The notes: generated by a model from the letters alone, not told the origin. DNA of 64,000 nt from Pseudolabrys sp. (GCA_029980465.1 JARYIJ010000001.1:62001-126000), one strand, 5' to 3'; shown: positions 8,730 through 17,398, counted from the first letter of the stretch. Made by a program: numbers and translations.

Positions 8730-9500
8730 GTGCGCCGCCCACTCTTCACTATTCTTGTCCTGCTTCTGACCGCGACGGCGGCTGCAGCGCAGACCTGCCC
8801 CAACCCGGATGCGCTCGGCACCTCCCGCGTGCTGGAAGTCAGCGCCGCGACGACCCCGCGCGTCGGCCGCAAGGAATTTCCGCAAACGCTGCCGCTCGGA
8901 CCCAAAGAACTGGTGCTGACGTTCGACGATGGCCCAATTCCGGCAACGACGCCGCGGATACTCGATGCACTCAAGGCCGAATGCGTGCACGCCACGTTCT
9001 TTCTGATCGGCCGTGAGGCGGCGGCCGCGCCCGCTTTGGTTCGCCGCGAGGCCGCCGAAGGACATACGGTCGCCCATCACAGCTATTCCCACCCTTTGCT
9101 CAGCCACATGCCAATCGACAAGGCAGAGGCCAACATCGACAAGGGCATGGCCGCCGACGACAAGGCGCTCTACGGCGTGTGGCGAGGTAACCCGGTCGTG
9201 CCGTTTTTCCGCTTCCCCGGTTTCGCTTCGACGCCCGCCCTGCTCGACAGGCTGGAGCAGCGCCACATCGCCGTGTTCGGCGCCGACGTCTGGGCCAGCG
9301 ACTGGAACGAGACGACCCCTCAGTACGAACTCGATCTCATCCTCAGTCGCATCGACAAGATCGGCCGCGGCATCGTGCTGTTTCACGACAGCAAGGCGCG
9401 GACGGCGCGGATGCTGCCGTCATTCCTGCGCGAGCTGAAACGGCGCGGCTACCACATCGTCCACGTCGTTCCGGCGGGACATGGGCCGCTGTCACATTAG
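8730..9500 (+). CDS. Secreted polysaccharide deacetylase (NodB homology domain)
   Basis: The 256-residue protein has an N-terminal signal peptide (cleavage near TAAAAQTC) and a NodB-type carbohydrate esterase 4 domain. Metal and catalytic motifs are visible: TFDDGP at 64-69 (Asp66/Asp67), HSYSH at 117-121, RFPGFA, and GIVLFHD. It should remove N-acetyl groups from a cell-envelope polysaccharide or peptidoglycan in the periplasm. The start is a GTG at 8730, the only one giving a complete signal peptide. It stands alone between a divergent PDE gene and a degraded gene. Confidence 0.9.
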   Translation: MRRPLFTILVLLLTATAAAAQTCPNPDALGTSRVLEVSAATTPRVGRKEFPQTLPLGPKELVLTFDDGPIPATTPRILDALKAECVHATFFLIGREAAAAPALVRREAAEGHTVAHHSYSHPLLSHMPIDKAEANIDKGMAADDKALYGVWRGNPVVPFFRFPGFASTPALLDRLEQRHIAVFGADVWASDWNETTPQYELDLILSRIDKIGRGIVLFHDSKARTARMLPSFLRELKRRGYHIVHVVPAGHGPLSH

Positions 9501-9550
9501 GACCCGCGCGCCGCAGGCATGATCCATTTGGATCATGCCGCCTCGCGCGG

Positions 9551-9706
9551 TCCATCAAGACTCTCTCCGGACGCGGCCATGCCGTTGTGGTCACGCATGC
9601 GTCGGTGATCCGCACCGCCGTCGTTCACGTCCTCGAGGCGCCCGGCAAATCGCCAGACGCGCGACGGGATGGCGAAGCGCTCATCCTGCGCAGCCTATCT
9701 ATCTGA
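9551..9706 (+). pseudogene. Remnant of histidine-phosphatase gene (C-terminal part)
   Basis: In one frame, about 50 codons to a TGA at 9704-9706 read GHAVVVTHASVIRTAVVHVL and then LEAPGKSPDARRDGEALILR. This matches the C-terminal second-histidine motif (VTHA-x-IR) of phosphoglycerate-mutase-like phosphatases. The frame continues upstream to about 9518 with no family match, and the N-terminal RHG motif is missing, so this looks like a decayed fragment between the deacetylase gene and tRNA-Leu. Confidence 0.5.
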
Positions 9707-9731
9707 CAGGCAATGGCTTTCTAAAAGGAAG

Positions 9732-9816
9732 TGGTGCGGTCAAGAGGACTCGAACCTCCACGGGTTGCCCCGCTAGCACCTCAAGCTAGTGCGTCTACCA
9801 ATTCCGCCATGACCGC
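9732..9816 (-). tRNA. tRNA-Leu (anticodon GAG)
   Basis: The minus strand folds as a class II tRNA. The 7-bp acceptor stem is GCGGTCA/TGACCGC. The D arm is AATTGGTAGACGC-like. The anticodon stem CTAGC/GCTAG encloses loop TTGAGGT, giving anticodon GAG. A variable arm CGGG-CAA-CCCG and T arm GGAGG-TTCGAGT-CCTCT follow, with discriminator A and an encoded CCA (9732-9734). It reads leucine CTC/CTT codons. Confidence 0.97.
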
Positions 9817-9942
9817 ATGAGGGAAAGCGCCGCGGGATGTAACAAATAGGGTCTTGAGGGACAAGGGCGCCAAGCCCAAATCCGTCCTATTCCCCGGCAG
9901 AAAAAGCCGCGGGACTTCAATCCCTGGAGCCGATGGTCCCGT

Positions 9943-10185
9943 TCAGCGCCTATCCGGCGGCCGCGCCAGCAGTTGCCCGACCTCGACGGCGATCCGGTTC
10001 CCGTTGACCAGCACGGTGCCCTGGGCGACAGGCAGGTTGTTGGCGAGAATCTTGACCGGGTCTTCCTCCCGCGCCTCGAGCTCGATGATGGCGCCGCGGC
10101 CGAGCCGCAACACCTGATGCACGGGCATCGATGTCGTGCCGAGCACGACCGTGATATCGACCGAAACCTTGTTCAACGTGGCCAA
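9943..10185 (-). CDS. FliN/SpoA-domain protein
   Basis: The 80-residue protein is a single SpoA (surface presentation of antigens) domain: VSVDITVVLGTTSMPVHQVL, then RLGRGAIIEL and the LVNGNRIAVEVG segment. This is the C-terminal module of the flagellar C-ring protein FliN and of YscQ. The start is TTG at 10185, preceded by GGGGGAA. FliN normally carries an N-terminal extension and sits in a flagellar cluster; this copy is isolated with no flagellar genes nearby, so it may be an orphan C-ring part or a paralogue. Confidence 0.82.
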   Translation of the reverse strand: MATLNKVSVDITVVLGTTSMPVHQVLRLGRGAIIELEAREEDPVKILANNLPVAQGTVLVNGNRIAVEVGQLLARPPDRR

Positions 10186-10248
10186 GCAAATTCCCCCTTC
10201 GCCCGCTCCCGAACCCTTCAGCGAAGGTCACCATGGTATGGTTAGCCG

Positions 10249-11025
10249 ATGGTTAACGCGCGAGATGCCCTGACTTTCGGCCTCCCCGCGCCGCCCGGCG
10301 CGGCTTCGGTCGGCTGGCAGATCAGCAGTCGGCCGGTGCCGTACGAGTCGGCAGTCGCCGCCATGGAGGCGCGCGTCGAGGCCATCGCTGGCGGGCGCGA
10401 GGAGGAACTGGTCTGGCTGCTCGAGCATCCGCCGCTCTACACCGCCGGCACCAGCGCCGCGCCGGAGCAGCTTCTGGACGCCCGCTTTCCGGTGTTCGAA
10501 ACCGGGCGCGGCGGCCAGATGACCTATCACGGCCCCGGCCAGCGCATCGCCTATGTCATGCTCGACCTGAAACGGCGCGGCCCGGACGTGCGCCGCTTCG
10601 TCGCCAGCCTCGAGGAATGGATCATCCGCAGCCTCGCCGCCTTCAACGTGCGCGGCGAGCGGCGCGAGGACCGCATCGGCGTCTGGGTGCGACGGCCCGA
10701 CAAGGGCGACGGTTATGAGGACAAGATCGCCGCGCTCGGCATTCGCGTGTCGCGCTGGGTGACGCTGCACGGCATCGCCATCAACGTCGAGCCGGAGCTC
10801 GCCCACTTCTCCGGCATCGTTCCGTGCGGCGTGTCCGAACGGAAGTACGGCGTCACCAGCCTCGCCGATCTCGGCATCACGGCGACGATGACCGATCTCG
10901 ATATCGCCCTGCGCCGGGAATTCGAGCCGCTGTTCGGCCCGACGCGCGATTACACCGTCGGCAGGCAGGCAAACGCGACGCCGCCCACGCGCGAGCCGAG
11001 CTCGGCCTCAGTGCCGTCGCGCTGA
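10249..11025 (+). CDS. lipB: Octanoyltransferase LipB
   Basis: LipB moves octanoyl groups from acyl carrier protein to lipoyl domains of 2-oxoacid dehydrogenases and GcvH. The 258-residue protein has the substrate motif [12 protein letters not shown], catalytic Lys159 ([13 protein letters not shown]) and catalytic Cys193 ([17 protein letters not shown]). The last 25 residues ([12 protein letters not shown] end) go beyond the usual family C-terminus and are read across the 3' end of the convergent acylphosphatase gene, a 76-bp overlap. The ATG at 10249 is 63 bp from the divergent FliN-like gene. Confidence 0.95.
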   Translation: MVNARDALTFGLPAPPGAASVGWQISSRPVPYESAVAAMEARVEAIAGGREEELVWLLEHPPLYTAGTSAAPEQLLDARFPVFETGRGGQMTYHGPGQRIAYVMLDLKRRGPDVRRFVASLEEWIIRSLAAFNVRGERREDRIGVWVRRPDKGDGYEDKIAALGIRVSRWVTLHGIAINVEPELAHFSGIVPCGVSERKYGVTSLADLGITATMTDLDIALRREFEPLFGPTRDYTVGRQANATPPTREPSSASVPSR

Positions 11026-11255
11026 TCGAGCGCATCGACGCGCGCGTGGCGCGGCCCGGTCCGACAGGCCTCGATGACAGTCATGACCGCAGCGCTCGTT
11101 CCGGCGAAGATAGCCTCAACCGAACCGTCGCGCCGGTTGCGCACCCAGCCCTCGACGTCGAGCACCATCGCGCGATCCTCGACGAAGGCGCGAAAGCCGA
11201 CGCCCTGCACATGACCGCGCACGACGACATGGCGTATGACGCGATTCTCATCCAT
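10950..11255 (-). CDS. acyP: Acylphosphatase
   Basis: This 101-residue enzyme hydrolyses acyl phosphates. The catalytic Arg lies in [12 protein letters not shown] and the Asn in [12 protein letters not shown], both in the standard places. The natural C-terminus (VAFACLPTV) lies inside the convergent lipB tail, giving a 76-bp tail-to-tail overlap. The start overlaps the end of the GGCT-like gene by 8 bp, so the two are co-translated. Confidence 0.93.
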   Translation of the reverse strand: MDENRVIRHVVVRGHVQGVGFRAFVEDRAMVLDVEGWVRNRRDGSVEAIFAGTSAAVMTVIEACRTGPRHARVDALDQRDGTEAELGSRVGGVAFACLPTV

Positions 11256-11676
11256 GCCCGTTCGTCCAACCTTCGATCATGCGGACATAGTCGCCGGGAA
11301 AATTCCAGTCACGGGCCGCAGCGGCGATCAGGGCGATGTAATCCGGCCGTGGCGTGCCATGGCCCGGGCGGCGCAAGATGTAGGTCATCGCCGAGACTGT
11401 GCCTTCGCCGCACCGCAGCGGCATTGTTCTGGCGTCGTACAAGCCTTCATCGACAGCTTCGTAGACATCGAGCGCGGCGCGATGTTGCGGCATGATCTGC
11501 CACAACACGCCCAGCACGTTGCTGTCACGCGCGACTTCGGCGGATGCCCAACCGTCGACACCGATGACGAAGCGATGGCCTTCGAGCACGGCCGTGCCAA
11601 GAGCGATGGCGCCGGGGCAGCGCGCAGCCATGCCAGCGCGGTCCATGTTGGAGCCGTAGGCGAAATAGAGCGACAT
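11248..11676 (-). CDS. Gamma-glutamylcyclotransferase-like protein
   Basis: The 142-residue protein starts with the glycine-rich substrate loop YFAYGSNM of the GGCT/AIG2-like fold and keeps the acidic DVYEAVDEGLYD segment, which is the likely site of the catalytic glutamate. Such enzymes release 5-oxoproline from gamma-glutamyl amines or peptides, but many bacterial members have no assigned substrate. It is the first gene of a two-gene unit with acyP. Confidence 0.82.
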   Translation of the reverse strand: MSLYFAYGSNMDRAGMAARCPGAIALGTAVLEGHRFVIGVDGWASAEVARDSNVLGVLWQIMPQHRAALDVYEAVDEGLYDARTMPLRCGEGTVSAMTYILRRPGHGTPRPDYIALIAAAARDWNFPGDYVRMIEGWTNGHG

Positions 11677-11713
11677 CCCGTCGATCTAGCAGAAAGCCCC
11701 GCGCCACTGAACG

Positions 11714-12034
11714 TCAGCGTTGACCGGCTCTGGTTCGTCGGCGGCGACCACGCTCGTCCTTGTCGGACTCGTCGATCTGTTCCTCGTAGTCCTCGGGCGT
11801 GAAATCGTCGTCCGGATCGTCATCGTGGATGGGATGCTGGTCAACGCCGCCGTCGATGGCGGGGCTGTGGACGTCCACCGCATCGTCCCGTTCGGCATCT
11901 TCGTCCGGCGACGGAATTTCCTCACCGGCAGCGGCCTGCCGATCATCACGGCGCAGGTCGTCCGGTAACTCGTTGCTCTGCAGCGACCGGGAATCGGGCG
12001 GAGCAGAGGGTTTGCGTTCGCGTTTCGGCGGCAT
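11714..12034 (-). CDS. Hypothetical acidic, low-complexity protein
   Basis: The 106-residue protein has no recognised domain. It has a basic N-terminus (MPPKRERKPSAPPD), a strongly acidic middle (PIHDDDPDDDFTPEDYEEQ) and a basic end (RGRRRRTRAGQR), and is probably disordered. The ATG at 12034 is well supported by AAGGAGA about seven nucleotides upstream. It follows pccA on the same strand with 57 nt between starts and stops and may be co-transcribed. Confidence 0.65.
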   Translation of the reverse strand: MPPKRERKPSAPPDSRSLQSNELPDDLRRDDRQAAAGEEIPSPDEDAERDDAVDVHSPAIDGGVDQHPIHDDDPDDDFTPEDYEEQIDESDKDERGRRRRTRAGQR

Positions 12035-12091
12035 GGGCGGTCTCCTTTTGCCCCTCAACGCCGGCTGTACCGGCCGGTTCCTGCGACCCAA

Positions 12092-14092
12092 TCAGGCAAA
12101 TTCGAGGATCACGGCGTCGACCGCGAGGCTGTCGCCCGGCCTGGCGTGAATCATCTTCACCGTGCCGTCGATTTCGGCGCGCAGCACGTTCTCCATCTTC
12201 ATCGCCTCGACGACGGCGACCGTCTCGCCGGCCTTGACCTCCTGCCCCTCCCTGACGGCGATCGACACGACCAGACCGGGCATCGGGCACTTGATCTGCT
12301 TGCCGCTGTCGGAAACGTCCTTGACCGGCATCAGCCGCGCATAGGCGGCTTCGCGCTCGGTATACACATAGGCTCTGGTCTCGACGCCGCCATAGGAGAG
12401 ATCAAACCCGTTCGGAACCGGCCGCACCTGCACCGATACGGGTTCGTGATTGATCGTGCCGCACCACAGCGGATCACTCGGCTTCCAGTCCGATTCGAGC
12501 CGCAAAGCCTTGCCCTTGGGCGCGGCGATCTCAATCGCACCGTTGCTCCGCTTGACCTCGAGCGAATATTCCTGCGTGCCGAGCCAAACCGCGCGCTTGC
12601 TTTCACGCGTGACGCTGCGGCCATTCATCTGGCCGGAAATCCGGCGCTTGCGCTCGCCGAGTACGTGATCGATCGCGGCGGCCACTGCAGCCAGCACCGC
12701 CGCGCGCTCGCCATCCGGCGCCTGCGCGTGGAAGCCGTCCGGAAACTCCTCGGCGATGAAGCCGGTCGAAAGCTGGCCGGAGCGCCAGCGCGGATGCGCC
12801 ATCACCGCGGTGAGGAATGGAATGTTGTGGCGGATGCCGTCGATGATGAAGGCGTCGAGTGCGGCCGACTGCGCGTCGATCGCCCGGGCGCGGTCGCTCG
12901 CATGCGTCACCAGCTTGGCGATCATCGGGTCGTAGAACAGCGATATCTCGCCACCCTCGTAAACGCCGGTGTCGTTGCGCACGGTGACGCCGCCTTCGCT
13001 CTTTTCCGCCGGCGGGCGGTATTTGGTGAGGCGGCCAATCGACGGCAGGAAGTTGCGGTACGGATCCTCGGCATAGACGCGGGTCTCGACCGCCCAGCCC
13101 CTGAGCTTGATGTCGCCCTGCTTGAATGCCAGCCGCTCGCCGGCGGCAACACGGATCATCTGCTCGACGAGGTCGAGCCCGGTGATCAATTCCGTCACCG
13201 GATGCTCGACCTGGAGCCGCGTGTTCATTTCCAGGAAGTAGAAGCTCTTGTCCTGGCCGGCGACGAACTCGACCGTGCCGGCGCTGTCGTAACCGACGGC
13301 CTTCGCCAGCGCGACCGCCTGCTCGCCCATCTTCTTCCGTGTCGCCTCGTCGAGCAGCGGCGACGGCGCCTCCTCGACGACCTTCTGGTTGCGGCGCTGG
13401 ATCGAGCATTCGCGCTCGCCGAGATAGACGACGTTGCCATGCTTGTCGCCGAGCACCTGGATCTCGATGTGGCGCGGGTCCGTGATGAACTTCTCGATGA
13501 AGACGCGGTCATCGCCGAACGACGACTTCGCTTCCGACTTTGCACGCGCGAAGCCTTCGGCGACGTCGGCCTTGCTGTAGGCGATGCGCATGCCCTTGCC
13601 GCCACCGCCGGCCGACGCCTTGATCATCACCGGGTAGCCGATCTCCTCGGCGATGGCGACGGCGTGGTTATCGTCCTCGATGACGCCAAGATAGCCGGGC
13701 ACCGTCGACACCTTGGCAGCGGCGGCCGCTTTCTTCGATTCGATCTTGTCGCCCATCGCGGCGATCGCCTTGGGGTTCGGCCCGATGAAGACGATGCCGT
13801 TGGCGGCGAGCGCCTTCGGAAAGGACTCGCGCTCGGACAGGAAGCCGTAGCCGGGGTGGACCGCCTCGGCGCCGGTCGCCTTGCAGGCGGCGATGATCTT
13901 GTCGGCGACAAGGTAGCTCTCCGCGGCCGGCGGCGGGCCGATCGGGACCGCCTCGTCGGCCATGGCGACGTGCAGCGCATCCTTGTCGGCGTCGGAATAG
14001 ACCGCGACGGTCGAAATCCCCATCTTGCGGGCGGTCTTGATGATCCGGCAGGCGATCTCGCCGCGGTTCGCGATCAGAATGCGCTTGAACAT
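12092..14092 (-). CDS. pccA: Propionyl-CoA carboxylase alpha subunit (biotin carboxylase + BCCP)
   Basis: This 666-residue biotin-dependent carboxylase subunit carboxylates biotin with ATP and bicarbonate for transfer to propionyl-CoA by PccB. It contains a biotin carboxylase domain (about 1-450; KASAGGGGKGMR ATP loop, ECSIQRRNQKV, EMNTRLQVEHPVTE), a BT linker domain, and a C-terminal biotinyl domain with EAMKM, whose Lys at about 632 is biotinylated. The start at 14092 is where family similarity begins (MFKRILIANRGEIACR); the frame runs open further upstream. The partner gene pccB lies 12 kb away at 26252-27778 instead of beside it. It also resembles MCC and ACC alpha subunits; the C-terminal layout favours PCC. 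Confidence 0.92.
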   Translation of the reverse strand: MFKRILIANRGEIACRIIKTARKMGISTVAVYSDADKDALHVAMADEAVPIGPPPAAESYLVADKIIAACKATGAEAVHPGYGFLSERESFPKALAANGIVFIGPNPKAIAAMGDKIESKKAAAAAKVSTVPGYLGVIEDDNHAVAIAEEIGYPVMIKASAGGGGKGMRIAYSKADVAEGFARAKSEAKSSFGDDRVFIEKFITDPRHIEIQVLGDKHGNVVYLGERECSIQRRNQKVVEEAPSPLLDEATRKKMGEQAVALAKAVGYDSAGTVEFVAGQDKSFYFLEMNTRLQVEHPVTELITGLDLVEQMIRVAAGERLAFKQGDIKLRGWAVETRVYAEDPYRNFLPSIGRLTKYRPPAEKSEGGVTVRNDTGVYEGGEISLFYDPMIAKLVTHASDRARAIDAQSAALDAFIIDGIRHNIPFLTAVMAHPRWRSGQLSTGFIAEEFPDGFHAQAPDGERAAVLAAVAAAIDHVLGERKRRISGQMNGRSVTRESKRAVWLGTQEYSLEVKRSNGAIEIAAPKGKALRLESDWKPSDPLWCGTINHEPVSVQVRPVPNGFDLSYGGVETRAYVYTEREAAYARLMPVKDVSDSGKQIKCPMPGLVVSIAVREGQEVKAGETVAVVEAMKMENVLRAEIDGTVKMIHARPGDSLAVDAVILEFA

Positions 14093-14210
14093 GAGGGGTT
14101 TGACCGTCGTCCTTGGTTGACCGGGGTCGTACCCCTTTGCATAGGACGTCACAATACTGTGCTGGCGCGGCGGTATCCACTGCCCGGACGCCGCGGACCG
14201 AAGGATCATT

Positions 14211-14249
14211 CTCGAAGCGGAGCGTCCGGCAGAACGTCCGCTTCTCGAG
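14211..14249. other. Imperfect inverted repeat in pccA-peroxiredoxin intergenic region
   Basis: Arms around CTCGAAGCGGA (14211-14221) and TCCGCTTCTCGAG (about 14237-14249) pair across a short spacer, with one base bulged. It lies about 30 bp upstream of the proposed peroxiredoxin promoter, where a redox regulator could bind. It could equally be a transcript-end hairpin for upstream RNA. Confidence 0.35.
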
Positions 14250-14277
14250 CGCACTCACTTTTAGCACATTTGTCGTC

Positions 14278-14306
14278 TTACCTCGCCACGTCACGCGGCC
14301 TATATT
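14278..14306 (+). promoter_or_regulatory. Candidate sigma70-type promoter of peroxiredoxin gene
   Basis: TTACCT (14278-14283) and TATATT (14301-14306) are separated by 17 bp and lie about 55 bp upstream of the ATG at 14361. Match to the consensus is moderate. Confidence 0.4.
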
Positions 14307-14360
14307 CTTCGTGGGTTCGAGGCCGCTCCGCGGCGGTCCGCGTTTAACAGGAGACTTTCA

Positions 14361-15020
14361 ATGGCGTTGGCGATTGGCGATACCGCACCGGATTTCGAAG
14401 CCGAAACCACCGAGGGCAAGATCCGCTTCCACGACTGGCTCGGCAATTCCTGGGGCATCTTGTTCTCGCACCCCAAGGACTTCACGCCGGTGTGCACGAC
14501 CGAGCTCGGCACCATGGCGCGGCTCAAGCCGGAGTTCGACAAACGCAACGCCAAGATCATCGGCCTGTCGGTCGATCCGGTCGAGAATCACAAGAAGTGG
14601 GCGGGCGACATCAAGGACGTGGTCGGCTTCGCGCCGAACTATCCGATGATCGGCGACACCGACCTCAAGATCTCGAAGGCCTACGGCATGCTGCCGGCCT
14701 CGACCGGCGGCACGTCGGAGGGCCGCACCCCGAACGACAACCAGACCGTCCGCAACGTGTTCATCGTCGGGCCGGACAAGAAGATCAAGCTGATCCTCGT
14801 CTATCCGATGTCGACCGGCCGCAACTTCGACGAGGTGCTGCGGGTCCTCGACTCGCTGCAGCTCACGGCCAAGCACCGCGTCTCGACGCCTGCCAACTGG
14901 AAACAGGGCGAGGACGTCATTCTTGGCGGCGCGATCACCGACGACGAGGCGAAGAAGCTCTATCCGCAGGGCTGGAAGACACCGAAGCCCTACATCCGCA
15001 TCGTGCCGCAGCCACGTTAA
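14361..15020 (+). CDS. 1-Cys peroxiredoxin (Prx6 type)
   Basis: This 219-residue peroxidase reduces hydrogen peroxide and alkyl peroxides. The peroxidatic Cys45 lies in FSHPKDFTPVCTTEL, the Prx6 form of the motif, and the long C-terminal extension (TPANWKQGEDVILGGAITDD) is also Prx6-type. The sequence has no second resolving cysteine, as it contains only the single Cys. An AGGAG site lies eight nucleotides before the ATG and a strong intrinsic terminator follows the stop, so it is a monocistronic unit. Confidence 0.95.
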   Translation: MALAIGDTAPDFEAETTEGKIRFHDWLGNSWGILFSHPKDFTPVCTTELGTMARLKPEFDKRNAKIIGLSVDPVENHKKWAGDIKDVVGFAPNYPMIGDTDLKISKAYGMLPASTGGTSEGRTPNDNQTVRNVFIVGPDKKIKLILVYPMSTGRNFDEVLRVLDSLQLTAKHRVSTPANWKQGEDVILGGAITDDEAKKLYPQGWKTPKPYIRIVPQPR

Positions 15021-15042
15021 GTCTCCCCGGCTCGAGGCAGCA

Positions 15043-15070
15043 GGGCGCGGGCAACCGCGCCCTTTTTCTT
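15043..15070 (+). terminator. Intrinsic terminator after peroxiredoxin
   Basis: A perfect 8-bp stem GGGCGCGG/CCGCGCCC closes a GCAA tetraloop and is followed by TTTTTCTT. It begins 22 nt after the peroxiredoxin stop codon. Confidence 0.93.
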
Positions 15071-15268
15071 TGGCGCCCTCTTTCCGTACCGACCGGGCCG
15101 TGCGACAGGAGCGGCGGTGAGCCACGGCCCATGACAGACCTCGGTTTCATTCATCGCTTTGTCCCGGCGGCGCGACCCGGCCGCCCACTGACAGCCGAGA
15201 TATCCCACGGGTCATAATCTGACGCAGGACGACCTGCTCATCACCGCACGATGGTTTGACAGCCTGAC

Positions 15269-15667
15269 ATGAACGACGACGCCCGCAAGCAGCCGCCCTT
15301 CGCCGACTTCCTCGGCCTCAAGGTGACCCACCTCTCGCCGGACAAGGTCACGGCCGAGTTGCCGGTGCGCGAGGAACTCAACAACCGCTTCGGCATCATG
15401 CATGGCGGCGCCATCATGGCGCTCGCCGACAATCTCGGCGGCACCGCGACCGCCGCCAATCTCAAGGCCGGTCAGACCACGACGACGATCGAGAGCAAGA
15501 CCAACTTCTTCGCCGCGGTGCCGATCGGCGACGTCGCCCATGCCGAATGCACGCCGCTGCATCGCGGCCGCACCACCATGGTCTGGCAGACCCGCATCAC
15601 GCGCAGCGACGGCCGGCTGTGCGCCATCGTCACGCAAACACAGCTCGTGCTGGAGAAGCGCGGCTAG
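15269..15667 (+). CDS. PaaI-family hotdog thioesterase
   Basis: The 132-residue protein has the hotdog-fold signature NNRFGIMHGGAIMALADNLG, with His45-Gly-Gly and the acidic Asp54 that act in PaaI-type thioesterases. TTIESKTNFFAA and a C-terminal RITRSDGRLCAIVTQTQLVL strand follow. It should hydrolyse an acyl-CoA; the acyl group is unknown. Its stop overlaps that of the convergent EamA transporter by 4 bp. Confidence 0.9.
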   Translation: MNDDARKQPPFADFLGLKVTHLSPDKVTAELPVREELNNRFGIMHGGAIMALADNLGGTATAANLKAGQTTTTIESKTNFFAAVPIGDVAHAECTPLHRGRTTMVWQTRITRSDGRLCAIVTQTQLVLEKRG

Positions 15668-16608
15668 TCTACCGCGGCCGTCGCGAGGCGCGAGCGCGCC
15701 GCCGAGCGATTGACGATGAAGACGCCGCCGGCGCAGATCACCATGCCGGTCAACGCCATCGCGTCGAGCTTCTCCCCGAACAGGAGATAGGCGAGCAGCG
15801 CCGTCACCACCGGCACGAGATAGAACAGGCTGGCAAAGCCGCTCGCCGGTGATCGCCGGATCAGCCAGTACATCAGGCCGACCGCGCCGAACGACAGCAC
15901 CAGCACGAGCCACGACAGCGCGAAGATGAACGACGGCGTCCAGTCGATCACTCGCGTCTCGAACGTGAAGGCGACGATGGCGAAGAAAGTCCCCGCCGCC
16001 GCATATTGCACGAGGTTGCCGCTGCGCCAGTCGATCGAGACGCCATGCCGCTTCTGGTACAGCGTGCCGAGCGCGATGCCGATCAGCGAGGCGACGCTGC
16101 CGCACCAGCCGAGCATCGTGCCGGAGCCGACCAGACTGCGGTCGTGCAGGACCATCGCGACGCCGACAAGGCCGAGCGCGAGGCCGAGCCATTGCAGCGG
16201 CATGACCTTTTCGCCGAGCCACCGGCTCGCCACCGTCGAGGTCAGGATCGGCTGCAGTCCGGGGATCAATGCCGAAATACCGGCCGGTACGCCCTGGCTG
16301 ATGGCCAGGAAGACGCCGCCAAGATAAAGGCCGTGGACCAGCAGGCCGGTGACGACGCTATGCCCGGCCTGCGGCAAGGTCGGCCATGGCACCCGTGCAA
16401 TCCAGACAATCAGGAAATGCAGGACAATCACAAGGCCCATACGGGTCGCCAGGAATGTGAACGGCTCGGCATAGGGCATGCCGTATTTGGCCCCGATAAA
16501 GCCGGTGCTCCACAGGAAAACAAACAGCATCGGCGCTGCGGCGACGGCAGCGTTGCTTAGATTCGTTCTCAATCTCGGGCTCGACTGTGGTCGGTTTGTA
16601 TTCGACAA
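15664..16608 (-). CDS. DMT-superfamily (EamA) transporter
   Basis: This 314-residue inner-membrane protein has ten predicted helices arranged as two EamA repeats, with features such as FLWSTGFIGAKYGMPYAEPF in the first repeat and ASLFYLVPVVTALLAYLLFG in the second. Substrate is unknown; related proteins export amino acids or small metabolites. It converges on the thioesterase gene. Confidence 0.9.
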   Translation of the reverse strand: MSNTNRPQSSPRLRTNLSNAAVAAAPMLFVFLWSTGFIGAKYGMPYAEPFTFLATRMGLVIVLHFLIVWIARVPWPTLPQAGHSVVTGLLVHGLYLGGVFLAISQGVPAGISALIPGLQPILTSTVASRWLGEKVMPLQWLGLALGLVGVAMVLHDRSLVGSGTMLGWCGSVASLIGIALGTLYQKRHGVSIDWRSGNLVQYAAAGTFFAIVAFTFETRVIDWTPSFIFALSWLVLVLSFGAVGLMYWLIRRSPASGFASLFYLVPVVTALLAYLLFGEKLDAMALTGMVICAGGVFIVNRSAARSRLATAAVD

Positions 16609-16705
16609 GCCGTATATCAGATATTTTATGGGCCGCCGACTCGACGGCGCCCGCGCTGCACGTCAATAATGTGACGCGACATCTCCGAGGGGGGATTGAG
16701 TCTCC

Positions 16706-17398
16706 GTGAGCCTTCTCTACGACAGTGCGCGCGACGCCGTGCGCTCGATGTACGATGCTCGCATCGATACGCCCGCCGTTCTCGACATCGATCGTTATTT
16801 CCCCGCCGCGCGCGAGTTCGTCGCGCAGTGGCAAAATATCCGTGCCGAGGCTTTTGAGGTGCGGCGCAATCTCGACCGCGTACCGCGCTTCCACGACATC
16901 ATGAAGGAGCAAGCCGATATCTCCGCCAACGACGGCCGCGACTGGCGCATGTTCATCATGCGCGCTTACGGCATCGACGTGTCGGAGAACCTTTCGCGCT
17001 GCCCGACGGTCGAGAGCCTGATCAAGGACCGGCCCGACATCATGTCGTGCGTGTTCTCGTTCCTCGCGCCGGGCAAGCACATCCCGAAGCACCGCGGGCC
17101 GTTCCGCGGCATCCTGCGTTTCCATCTCATGCTGACGATGCCGCGCACGCCCGACGGCGACGTCGCCGCCGTTCTCGAGATCAACGGCAAGCCCTACCGC
17201 CTCTCCGACGGCGATTGTCTGCTGTGGGACGACACATTCCCGCACGAGGTGTGGAACAGGTCCGGCGAGGTCCGCATCGCATTACTGCTCGATGTCTGGC
17301 GTCCCGAGATGCCGTATGACATGGAGTTGCTGTCGCGACTCGTCGTCGGCGTGGTGAAGCTCGGCATGCGCTGGAACGGAGTGAGCTACACCGGCTAG
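16706..17398 (+). CDS. Aspartyl/asparaginyl beta-hydroxylase-domain protein
   Basis: The 230-residue protein matches the Asp/Asn hydroxylase double-stranded beta-helix family. It contains the PGKHIPKHRGPFRGILRFHL segment with the first iron-binding His and 2-oxoglutarate contacts, and DDTFPHEVWN with the second His, followed by RIALLLDVWRP. Bacterial relatives include lipid-A and ornithine-lipid hydroxylases (LpxO-like), so a membrane-lipid substrate is plausible but unproven. The start is GTG at 16706; a GGGGGG-rich Shine-Dalgarno is a little far upstream, so Met15 (ATG at 16748) is a possible alternative. Confidence 0.85.
   Translation: MSLLYDSARDAVRSMYDARIDTPAVLDIDRYFPAAREFVAQWQNIRAEAFEVRRNLDRVPRFHDIMKEQADISANDGRDWRMFIMRAYGIDVSENLSRCPTVESLIKDRPDIMSCVFSFLAPGKHIPKHRGPFRGILRFHLMLTMPRTPDGDVAAVLEINGKPYRLSDGDCLLWDDTFPHEVWNRSGEVRIALLLDVWRPEMPYDMELLSRLVVGVVKLGMRWNGVSYTG

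Noticed and set aside
9732..9816. tRNA-Leu as an integration site
   Set aside because: No integrase gene or repeated 3' tRNA segment is found nearby.
14093..14254. 54-residue N-terminal extension of PccA
   Set aside because: Family similarity begins exactly at MFKRILIANRGE; the extension overlaps the intergenic dyad.
12146..14347. 733-residue open frame antisense to pccA
   Set aside because: It is a long shadow of pccA in a GC-rich genome; His/Asp/Arg-rich text without motifs.
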